Assembly: GCA_019241495.1 (NCBI GenBank)
Contig: JAFAWZ010000320.1
Span: forward strand, 1 to 9,878
DNA length: 9,878 nucleotides
Source: Acidimicrobiales bacterium
Lineage (GTDB): Bacteria; Actinomycetota; Acidimicrobiia; Acidimicrobiales; Palsa-688
Direction of reading: 5' to 3'
The translations under genes were made by a program, and so were the position numbers. Positions 1-9,100 of this stretch are shown here, in pieces (the first letter of the stretch is position 1; each line of letters opens with the position of its first letter). The notes under the pieces are model-generated. The model did not search any database. It had not been told where the DNA came from and saw only the letters and a program-made list of their open reading frames with translations.

Positions 1-817
1 CGGCCAGCGCGTCGGCCACATCGTCCGGACCGGTGAGCCGCCCCAGTCGCGAGGCCAGGTCGGCCACAGCCGCGTCGAGCTCGGCGCGGACCTCCGCCGT
101 CCCCACCGCGCGGACAGTCGGTTCCACCCCGTAGCCGGCGGCCTCGACGGCCAGCCGGGCGGCATACCGCTCCACCGTGGCGATGTCGTCCTCGTCGGGA
201 AGAACGCCGCCGGCCACGTCGGCGGAGAGCCGGACGGCGGCTTGCACCGCCCCCTGCCAGATGTCCTCGAGCGACGCCTCGGCTCCCATGGTCGCCTGAA
301 GGGAGCTGGCGTTGGCGGCCAGACGCTCGTCGGCTACGTCGGTGACCATACCGGCGATGTCGGCCAGTTCGCCGGTCAGGTAGCCGGCGTCTGCGCAGGC
401 GACCAGCACCGCCGCGTACCGGTCGGGGTCGGTTATCACCCCGCATACCGCGGTCAGGACCACGATGGTGGGCCCCCACGAGCGGGCGACCTCGGCCACC
501 ACGTCGCAGGCCTCCTGGCGGTTCGAGACCTTGTCCACCTCGTCGCCCAAGGTGTCGGTGACCGGGGTGGTGATGATGTCGGCCGCCCGGAACCGGTCCT
601 GGTAGCTGGCCCGGGCCAGGTTGGTGGCCAACAGCCGGGCCGATATCGGGGTCACCTTGGCGGATGGTGTCTTCAACGAGGACAGCAGCCGGTTCCGTAC
701 CTTGGCCGGCATGGCCCGCAGGGCGTCGACCAGCTCCTCGGGGTTGACCTGCTCCCAGGCCCGGGCCATGGCTGCATGTTCCAGGGTCAGGCCGATTCCG
801 TCGCTGAGGTCGCTCAT
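1..817 (-). CDS. Gene C: uncharacterised helical protein, third gene of the helicase-nuclease operon (3' end outside the window)
   Basis: Translating the minus strand from ATG at 817-815 gives 272 residues with no stop before the window edge, so the C-terminus is missing. The start is well supported: the ATG overlaps the stop of gene B in an ATGA junction, and GGGAGG lies 6 bases upstream. The protein begins MSDLSDGIGLTLEHAAMARA. It appears almost entirely alpha-helical, rich in Ala, Val, Leu and Asp, with repeated amphipathic segments. Two moderately hydrophobic stretches (around residues 112-125 and 133-143) are interrupted by charged or polar residues and are not convincing membrane spans. 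I see no Walker motif, metal-binding cluster, nuclease motif or signal peptide in the visible part; a catalytic domain could still lie beyond the edge. I do not recognise the family. Coupling to genes A and B suggests a subunit or accessory factor of the same complex, which is inference. Confidence 0.88.
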   Translation of the reverse strand, partial: MSDLSDGIGLTLEHAAMARAWEQVNPEELVDALRAMPAKVRNRLLSSLKTPSAKVTPISARLLATNLARASYQDRFRAADIITTPVTDTLGDEVDKVSNRQEACDVVAEVARSWGPTIVVLTAVCGVITDPDRYAAVLVACADAGYLTGELADIAGMVTDVADERLAANASSLQATMGAEASLEDIWQGAVQAAVRLSADVAGGVLPDEDDIATVERYAARLAVEAAGYGVEPTVRAVGTAEVRAELDAAVADLASRLGRLTGPDDVADALA

Positions 818-3108
818 CGGGGTCCTCCCGGTTCTTGGTCGGCACGTGGCGGTGGTGGGGTGAACGGGTCGGATACGGCATCGTCGAGGCCGGCTGTGAC
901 CTCCTCGTCGGCGCCAAGGTCCCGGATCGCCTCTTTGGCCCGGCGCAACTGTGCTTCGATGTTTGGGTCCAGGCCTTGACCGCGGGTGTGGCGGCGCCGC
1001 CATGTCTGGTTCGGTCCGAGGGCGGCGGGCAAGTAGTCAGTGCCGGCCACCTCATCCCAGCCGGCGTCCTTCTCGGCTGAGCGGTAGTGGCCGAACGGAA
1101 GGTTCACCACCGTGGCCGGGACGTAGTGGCGGTACGCGGCCCGCCGCAGCCGGCGGGCCTGGGCCTCCACGAAGCGGGACAGCAGGTCGGCGTCGGCCCG
1201 CCGGCCGGCGCCGGTGATGCGATCGGAGACGACGACCAACCCCGCCTCGAGAGCGGCGACCCCGGCGGCGGCCATCGCCGCCACCGCGGCTAGCACCGCC
1301 CTGCGCAGCACCCCCGGCCCGTATCCAGGGACCGTCTCGCCGTGCGGCCCGAAGCAGAACCCAACCACGTCATCCACCGGCAGCGCGACGCGGCCGTCCT
1401 CGGTGACAGCTCCGTGACGGCGGACCACGGCCCGGACCAGCTGGCCGATGGTGGCAGTGCGCGACACCCGCTCGGCCAGCCCGGCGGCGGCCAGTGCCAC
1501 GGCCAGGTTGAACTCGTGGGTGTAGGTGATGTCGCCGACCAGCTCCGGCTGGTCCAGCAGCCTGGTCTCGGCGGTCACGATCGTGGAGTCGAGCGGCCAG
1601 GTGACCCGCATCGTGGTGCCCGCCCACACCCCGAGCGGCCAGCTCACGCTCAAATGTCCGTCGTCGTCGAGGCGGCTCCAGTCCCGGGTCTCGGGGTCGC
1701 CGTCGTGGCGGCGAAGCACCAGGATCAGGCTCTGGCCGGCGGTGTGCAGGTGCGCTGCAACCAGGGCGGAGATCGGCCTCGGTAGCCGCAGTCGGTCCCG
1801 GTCCAGGTCGGCATTTGTTAGGTGCACGGTCCAGGTGACATCGGAGTCGACCAGCTCCCAGGTCAGGTCGTCGTCTTCGTCATCGAGCTCGAGTTCCTCG
1901 TCGGCGGCCGGCACTCGTTCGATCACCCCGCCGGTGTGGGCGACCCAGCCCAGGCCGAGGGCGATGGCCGGGTCGGCGGCGACTGGGGTGAGCGTGCCCA
2001 ACTGCTCGGCCCGCCACAGCCCTCCGCCCTGCCACAGGTCGTCCAGACGCAGGTGCACCCCGTTCCAATCGCCGTCGGCCGCTTCGACGGCCAGGGTGTC
2101 CAGGGTGAGCAGCGACGCGCACACGACGCCCACCGTCCAACGCTCCCCGATGAGGTCCTCGTCGTCGGCGCAGTCGGGTATGCGAGCCGACATGGCCGCC
2201 CACGCCACCTTCTCGTGGTGCGGCAGCTGCGCCAAGCCCCGCACACTGCGCCGCAGCGGCCCGTCGTCGGCTTCGTCGGCTTCGACAACCCGTGCATACA
2301 GGTCGGCGTCGATGTAGTACGGGCCGAACGAGCGGACATCTTCGCGGGTGTCGAGCGCGGCGGCCAGCACCGATGCCGCCTCGGCCAGCACGCCTGGGCC
2401 CGCCGGCACCCCGGCCGCGGCCAAGGCCTGCGGGTGGTGGCGGGCGGTCCACGCCGCCCAGAAGGTGACCTCGTCCGCCTCGTCCAGACCGTCGGTGTAG
2501 GAGACCTCGGCCAGCATGTGCCCGTAGCGATCGAAGCGCCGCTCGAGGCGTCGTTCCCGCGCCAGCTTCTCCTCGCTGGGCACGAACGCGTCGCCGAGGC
2601 ATTCGAAGTCGACCACTAGCCGTTCCCACAGCAGCTGCGGCCCGTCCGGCGGAGCGAAGTCCGCCGGCGGCGGTCCGTCGGCTGGAATACCCGACGGGGC
2701 CCCGGCCAGCCAGCCTGGCACCCAGGTCGGATCGAGGAGCGGGTGGGCTCCTTCTTTCCAGATGACCTCCCCCCAGTATTCGTCTCCGCCGATCACCACC
2801 TTCACCAGCGCCCCTAGCGGCACCGCCTCCTGGCTCCGTCGCTCGGCCCGTCCCGGGGGCTGGTGCTCGAAGTACGGCAGGCCCTCCAGGTACTCGCCGA
2901 ACGCGGCGCCGTCGTAGCCGCCGAGGGCGCCTCGCCCGAACCACAGCGCGTTCAACAGACCCGGCAGCGACACCGGTCGGCGAGCCCTGCGCAACTCGCC
3001 GACCGCCACGTCGAGGGTTTCCTCGTCGATCACCCCGGCAGCCAGGCGACGCAGCAGCGACCCGGAGCCGGCCGCCGCGGCCGCCTCCGGGATCGCGGGG
3101 GCGCTCAC
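814..3108 (-). CDS. Gene B: uncharacterised 764-residue protein coupled to the helicase-nuclease gene
   Basis: I chose the GTG at 3108-3106 although the frame is open further upstream. It overlaps the gene A stop in a GTGA junction, GGGAG lies 7 bases upstream, and the sequence beyond it is Arg-rich shadow of gene A. The product begins VSAPAIPEAA. Residues 17-60 look like a small helical domain. Residues 98-118 (VKVVIGGDEYWGEVIW) could be an SH3- or Tudor-like beta segment. Residues 165-385 are mixed helical. Residues 403-414 form a short acidic tract. Residues 416-520 look beta-rich, with alternating hydrophobic residues and several Trp. The C-terminal third is helical, with a basic segment near 650-665 and a Pro-rich tail. 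No Walker A, nuclease or methylase motif is visible, and there is no signal peptide or membrane segment, so it is probably a cytoplasmic structural, DNA-binding or regulatory partner of gene A. I do not recognise the family; those structural guesses are by eye. Confidence 0.9.
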   Translation of the reverse strand: MSAPAIPEAAAAAGSGSLLRRLAAGVIDEETLDVAVGELRRARRPVSLPGLLNALWFGRGALGGYDGAAFGEYLEGLPYFEHQPPGRAERRSQEAVPLGALVKVVIGGDEYWGEVIWKEGAHPLLDPTWVPGWLAGAPSGIPADGPPPADFAPPDGPQLLWERLVVDFECLGDAFVPSEEKLARERRLERRFDRYGHMLAEVSYTDGLDEADEVTFWAAWTARHHPQALAAAGVPAGPGVLAEAASVLAAALDTREDVRSFGPYYIDADLYARVVEADEADDGPLRRSVRGLAQLPHHEKVAWAAMSARIPDCADDEDLIGERWTVGVVCASLLTLDTLAVEAADGDWNGVHLRLDDLWQGGGLWRAEQLGTLTPVAADPAIALGLGWVAHTGGVIERVPAADEELELDDEDDDLTWELVDSDVTWTVHLTNADLDRDRLRLPRPISALVAAHLHTAGQSLILVLRRHDGDPETRDWSRLDDDGHLSVSWPLGVWAGTTMRVTWPLDSTIVTAETRLLDQPELVGDITYTHEFNLAVALAAAGLAERVSRTATIGQLVRAVVRRHGAVTEDGRVALPVDDVVGFCFGPHGETVPGYGPGVLRRAVLAAVAAMAAAGVAALEAGLVVVSDRITGAGRRADADLLSRFVEAQARRLRRAAYRHYVPATVVNLPFGHYRSAEKDAGWDEVAGTDYLPAALGPNQTWRRRHTRGQGLDPNIEAQLRRAKEAIRDLGADEEVTAGLDDAVSDPFTPPPPRADQEPGGPR
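824..829 (-). promoter_or_regulatory. Shine-Dalgarno sequence of gene C
   Basis: GGGAGG on the minus strand, 6 bases upstream of the ATG at 817. It lies inside the last codons of gene B and, with the ATGA overlap, fixes the gene C start and supports translational coupling. Confidence 0.8.
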
Positions 3109-6100
3109 CGTTCGGCTCCCACAGTCACCCCGCCTGTGTCCCCGGCTCCGTCGGCTACGGCAGCGCCGGCCCGCCCTGCTTCGCGCGCGGCGCGGGCAGC
3201 GTCGGCGGCGACGTGCTCGGCCAGGCGCCACCGGCCGGCCACCTCGACCACCTGCCCATCGGCGGCCATGCTGGCCAGGGCCGCTTCCACTGCGGCCAGG
3301 CGCACGCCGATCATGGCGCCGCGGACCCGGTGGTGCAGAAGAGACGGCCACAGTCGGCGGCGCCGCCGCAGCCGCGGCGAGTACCACGAGTCCTCGCCGT
3401 GCAGGACCCGGCGCAGCATGGGCGAGGTGAGACCCCGGTACTCGTGCCAGAGCAGGTCGGAGATGTGCCGGCGCAGCCGGCGCTCGAATGCGGCGCGACC
3501 GGTCGCCGTGGCCGCCATCGGCTGCGGGCGCGGGATGAAGAACGCCCGATGCAGAGCTGGCGCCTCGGTCGGGTCTCCGGCCACGGTGGCCGCGTCGTTC
3601 CAGTGCCAGCTGCAGCGCACCGCCGCGGTGGCGCAGCAGCCCTCGGGTAGGCCGGCGACCCCGAAATGGTGGCCGAAACCCTCGTGAGCGCAGCGGCCGC
3701 GGTCATCGAACCAGGCCCGCAGTTCACGCAGCTCCTCGTTGACCCGTGCGTTGCGGGCCGTTACCGCGGTGTCGAACCCGGCCGGCCGGTCGACGGCGAG
3801 CGTGCGGTACACCACCAGCCGGGCCCTGGTCACCTGCTGGGAGACATCCAGCCACCCCCGGTCATGGGCGGCCGCCAGCCCGTTCCACAGCTCGGTCAGA
3901 TCGCCGGCCACCTCGTCGTAGCCGGCCACTCCCCCGGGCATGCCGAGCACCGCGTGCAGGCCGGCCAGGTCCACGCCGGTGGTGGTGGCATCGGGGTCGG
4001 CGAGGATCCGATCGATTACTTGGGCCCAAACCGCGTCGTCGCAGGCCACCTCGCCCAGGCCGACCCGGACCCGGTCGGGTACGTCGCCCCCGTCGTCGAC
4101 CCCGCCGACCGTGCCGAGCGCAGCCAGGGCCCGGACCACCGCCCCCTGGTACTCCTCGGCGACCCGGGCGGAGCGCAGCGCCGCCTCGCCGAGCCGCCCC
4201 GCGGCAACATCCTCGAGCATCTGCTCGCCGGCCAGCGTCTCGGGGTCCACGGCCGTCACCTGACCTGAGGGGGCGGCGTCGAGGAGCCGGTCGGCCAGGC
4301 GGCGCAGGGTGGTGATGCCGATGTCCTGGGTGGCCATCCACGTCACCGTCCGCCACGACCGGTGCGTCACCAGGGCCATCGCCGCGTTGAGGGGGACGTC
4401 GTCTATCCCGGGTACCTTGCGGGAGCTGTCGCGCCCAGCCCGGCCCAGCTGCTGGTAAAGGGCGGCCAGGTCAGCGGGCGGGGAGATGACGAACACGGTC
4501 CGGATGTCGGGGCGGTCCACACCCAGCCCGAACGCCGAAGTGGCAACAACGATCATGGGCCGAAAGTCGTCGTCACCGGCCCGGCCGGCCGTCTTGAACG
4601 CGGTGGCCACCGCGGACTTCTCCGCCGTCGACAGCCGCCCGTGGTAGCGCAGCACCCGGTCGGCGCCAGCCTCGCCGAGGTAGTCGCGCACCGCCGCGTG
4701 CACCCGTTCCACCTCCCTGACGGTGGTGCAGTAAAAGATGGCGTGCTGGTCGAGGGCTTCGACGACGACCTCCACCAGACCGGCCACCGCGTTCGGCCCG
4801 CCGGGCGCCAGCCGGCGCCGCCAGATGGCCAGGTCGGCTCGAAGCGGGTTAGCGGCCACGGTGACGAACCCGGCCCGGTCCCCGCCGGCCGGCTCGGCCG
4901 GGGGCAGCCCGAACAGCCTGGCCCGCAGTCCTTCGCGGACGGTGCGGTTGGCTGTGGCGGTGAACGCTGAGACCGCCAGGCCGGGGTGGGCGGCTTTGAG
5001 GCCGGCAAGCCAGCGGTCCATGCGCCGGAAAGACGGCCGGAAGTCGTCACCCCAAGAGACCAGGGTGTGGGCCTCGTCGACGGCGATGCGCCTGACGATC
5101 CCGGACTCCACCGCCTGTTCGATCAGGTCCCGGAAGCGGGCGTCGGCCAGCCGTTCCGGTGACAGGTAGATAAGCCGGATGTCGTGGTCGGCCTTGCCTC
5201 TGAGCGTCTCGGCCACCTGGGTCTTGCCCAGCCTGGAGTTGGACTCGCGCATGGGGCCGGTGAGCGCCCGGATCATAGAGCCGATAGTGGCCCCCAGTCC
5301 CATGGCCTGGTCGACCATCAAAGACACCAGCGGGGACACCACCAAGGTCACGCCGGGCAGGACCAGGGCCGGCAACTGGTAGCAGAACGACTTCCCGAAT
5401 CCGGTGGGCAGCATGGCCAGCAGGTCGTCGCCGCAGGCGATCGCCGCGATGGCGTGGCGCTGCTCGTCGCGCAACTCGACCTGTGCCCCGGCCAGCACCC
5501 CGGCGACCGCCTGGCAGCGCTCCACTGTCTCGGCCGCGAAGGCGTCCCGGTCGGCGGCCAGGCCGGCGGCCGCCTCGGCGGGGCTGTACATGAGCTGGCG
5601 GATGGCCACCATCTCGGGCAGGTCGACGAAACCGGCCAGGGTGTCAGGCTCCAGCGCCGCGTCGGCGGCGTCGGAATCGACGATGCCGGCGTCGCGGGCG
5701 AAGATGATGATGTTCTGCCAGCCGTCCAGCATCGACTTGACGTTCCCGGCACCGACGTCCCCGCCGACATCGACGCGCAGGCCGTCCTCCAGGCTCCCCA
5801 GGAACACCCGGCGGTACATGCGCCGGCGGCTGTCGGAGCCGGACAGCTTGTTGTCGCTGATGACGATCACACCGCGGTGCTCGGTGGTGCGGATGAGCCG
5901 GCCCACCGCCTGGCGGAGGCTGAGTGCGGCCAGCGGCAGGTAATACGCCTCATCCGCGGCCCGCTCCGGGTCGGCTTCGCGGTCGGCGATGGCGCCGGCT
6001 AGGGCGTGCGCCCGCCGGGCCCGGATAACCGGGTCGGCGAAGGGTGCGAAGGGAAGCTTGTTGATCCACACCAGCCGCAGCCGGCCCGGGTCGGAGATGT

Positions 6101-9100
6101 CGACTCCCTGCCACAGGCCGCGGGTCCCGATCAGCACCCCGCCGGTGGTGGCGAACGTATCGACGGCGCGGGCGTTGCCGAGTGTTTCGGCGGTGGCCAC
6201 CGGGACCCCGGCAGCAGACAGGCCGGGGGCGGCCGCCTCCGCAATCCCGGCAGCGGAGGCCCGGGAGGTGGTGAGCACCATGGCGCCTCCGGCGACTCCG
6301 CCGTCGGGGTGGTCGCCGCCGGCCAGGTTCATCCAGCCGGTCAGCTGGTGGGCGATGGTACGCATGGCCCTAGCCGGATGCTCCGCCCAGGACGGGAAGT
6401 CGGACAGGCACACCAGCCTGGCCTGGGCGGCGTGGTCAAACGGCGTGTCCAGCTCGATGGCGGGCACGGTGCCGGCCAGTCCCAGCCGGGCCCGGATGAA
6501 CTCCCAGGAACCGCTCACCCGCAGCGTGCCGGAGGTGAGCACGAGCCGGGGGGTGGAGTCCAGGAACTCCCGCCAGGCGGCGTCCGCGCCGAGGGCGATG
6601 GGTGAGGTGGTGACCGAGAAGCGCAGGTATCGCTTGGACCGGGCCACGTCAGGGCTGTCTGCCTCGGCCATCCACACCACCCGGTTCGACTCCGGCGGGA
6701 CGCCCGCCGAGGCTCCCCCCTCCACCTCGAAGCCAGGGGCATCGGCCTCGTCGGCGAGGTCGTCGTCGGCGGGATCTTCGATCTGGTCGTCGTCCTCGGC
6801 GTCAACCTCGTCCAGGCCGACAGCGGCATCGTCCCCGACGGCGCCGACAGAGTCCGCCTCGGCGCCGTCCAGATCGGGCTCCGGGTCCTCGTCGACCGCG
6901 GGCGTCTCGTCGTCTCCTGCGGGAATGTCGTGAGGCGGCAGGTCGGAGCGGTCCATTTCCAAGGCGGCGGCCAGCGCCTCGTCGTGGGACTCGTCGGGCG
7001 GGGCATCGTCGAGATCGGGGTCGTCGCCGCTGCCGGGGGTGCGCAGCACCCGCCGGCGCAGCGGCCCGACCAGGGTTTCGAGGTCGGCCAGGATGGCGTC
7101 GAGGGCTTGCTGCTGAGCCAGCACCGTGGAAGAGACGGCTCGGAACCGTTCGGCCGCCCACCGGTCGGCGGCGTCGAGTCCGTCAGGGGCAGCGGCCCAC
7201 CAGGCCAGCATCCGGCGAGCGAACTCCAGGTAGTTCCGGGCCCGGTTCAGGCTGTGGCGCAGTGCCTGGACGGGCGCCCCGCTCCGGATCGGTTCGTACT
7301 GGCTGGCCAGGGTGACAGCCCGCCGGCCCGGGTCGGAGCCCAGTTCGGACAGCTGGTCGAAGGCCCGCAGCGCCGAGGACGGCAGCACCTCCGCGTCCAG
7401 GAAACGGCGCAGCTGGCCGGCGGTCTCGACTAGGCAGGTGACGGCCGGATGACCGTCGACTTCTGCGTTGAACCGGGTGATCTCCCCCGGGATCCGCTCG
7501 AGCGCCTGGTAGTCGAACACGGCGGACAGGGCCTCGGTGGCCGCCCCTTCCAGCTCGTGGGCCTCGTCGACCAGCAGCACCAGCTCGCCGTCGAGACTGG
7601 CCAGAGCCTCGCGGTGCGCCAGCAGCAGGGCGTGGTTGGCGATGATGATCGGCGACTCCTCGAGCGCCTCGCGGACCTTAGAGGTGTGCAGCGACAGGTT
7701 CAGATCCGGGTCGGCCCGGTACTCGCCCTGCTCGCCCTGGGACAGCCCAGCCAGCCAGTGGGCAACCCGGTTGCGGGTGGTGCGGGAAAAGATGACCGGC
7801 ACGTCGACCGGGTCGACGCTGCCGGCCAGCCACCGTTCGGTAATCCGTGACGCGGTGACGAACCTCACCGCCAGGTAGCCGAGAAGCTCCCGCTGGGCCG
7901 GCTCACCCAGCGGCCCTCGCCGAAGGCCAGGCTGGCAGGCGTCGACCAGGCCCAGGGTGAGGCCCCGAAGCGACAGCCGGTTCGAGGCCCCTTTGACCAG
8001 ATCGGTGGCGCCGGCCAGCACTCCGACGCCGGCGTCGACGAGGCGCTGCACGTCGCGGGCGAGCTGGTTCTGCAGCTGCTTGGTGTGGGTGGCGATGACC
8101 GCCCGCCGCCCCTCCCCGGAGCGCACCCATTCGAGCCCGGCGGCCAGCAGTACCAGGCTCTTGCCGGTCCCGGTGGGGGCTTCGACCAGCCCGCCGTGCC
8201 CGGCCGGCAGCCAGGCGGCCAGCGTGTCGGCCATCTGTCCCTGCGCGGCCCGCCGGTCCAGTACCCGGCCGTTGGCGGTCTCCGCCAGCAGGTGCGGGTC
8301 GACTCTGCCGTCGGCGCCGACGATTGCGCCGGGCACCGTGATCGGATGCCGGTTCGGCGGGGTTGCATCCGGGTCGTCGGACGGAGCGGCCCTCACCGGC
8401 AGAACCCCGCGGGAGGCCAGCTCGTCGGCCAGCAGGGCGGCGACGGTGTCCTCGTCGGGGATGGCGCCGCTGGGGGCGAGTCGGCCCAGGTCAGCCAAAA
8501 GGCCCCAGGCCGGGCTGTCGTCGCAGACGGTCAGCAACAGGTCGACCAGCTCCGGGTTCCAGCTGCGCAGCTCCCGGGCCCCGGCCCAGATGACGGTGGC
8601 CAGCAGCCGGCAGTCGGAGAGCGCCTCATGCCAGGTGTAGCGCTCGAGGTCAACGTTGAGCCGCTCGGCCAGCACCGCCAGGCGGTGCCGGTTGGGCGGG
8701 TTGGGCCAGAGCGACAGGGCCAGCAGCAGCCCGTCGATCAGGTCGTAGCCGGCCAAGGGCGGCCGGCCAGCCCGTTCGCGTTCCTCGTCGAGGAGAGGGA
8801 AGTCCAGCTCCAGGCCGTTGTAGGCGACCACCGCGTCGGCGCCGTCGAGCACCGCGTCCAGCTCGTCCAGCCAGGTGTCGGCGTCAACGGCCGCAGCGGC
8901 GTGCCGGGCCCGCAGAGTATTGGATGTGATCAGCCAGTCGGGCCCTTCGCCTACCTCGGGGAGAGCGCAGAAGCGGCTCATAGACCGCCGCTCACGCACC
9001 CAGGACCAGTCCCGGCCGAATCGCAGGGCAGCAACCTGGAACGCCCGCCTCTCGGTGTACGGCTTGGTGGCGATGGTGCGCACCACTGACTCGAAGTCGA

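Noticed and set aside
242..979. Long plus-strand open frames across the operon (for example 242-979, 1526-2317, 1822-2619, 2863-3687, 5184-6002, 5989-6933, 8085-9089)
   Set aside because: They lie opposite the motif-rich minus-strand genes, have Arg, Gly, Pro, Ser-rich composition and no recognisable domains. They are typical antisense open frames of GC-rich DNA.
1861..1910. GTC/GTCGTC-like simple repeats as a tandem repeat element
   Set aside because: They encode the acidic tract of gene B through repeated Asp and Glu codons; similar runs at 6740-6900 encode the acidic insert of gene A.
3109..3387. Upstream extension of gene B to 3387
   Set aside because: The extra 93 codons are Arg-rich antisense-free shadow of the gene A C-terminus in another frame; the GTG at 3108 has a Shine-Dalgarno sequence and the stop-start overlap.
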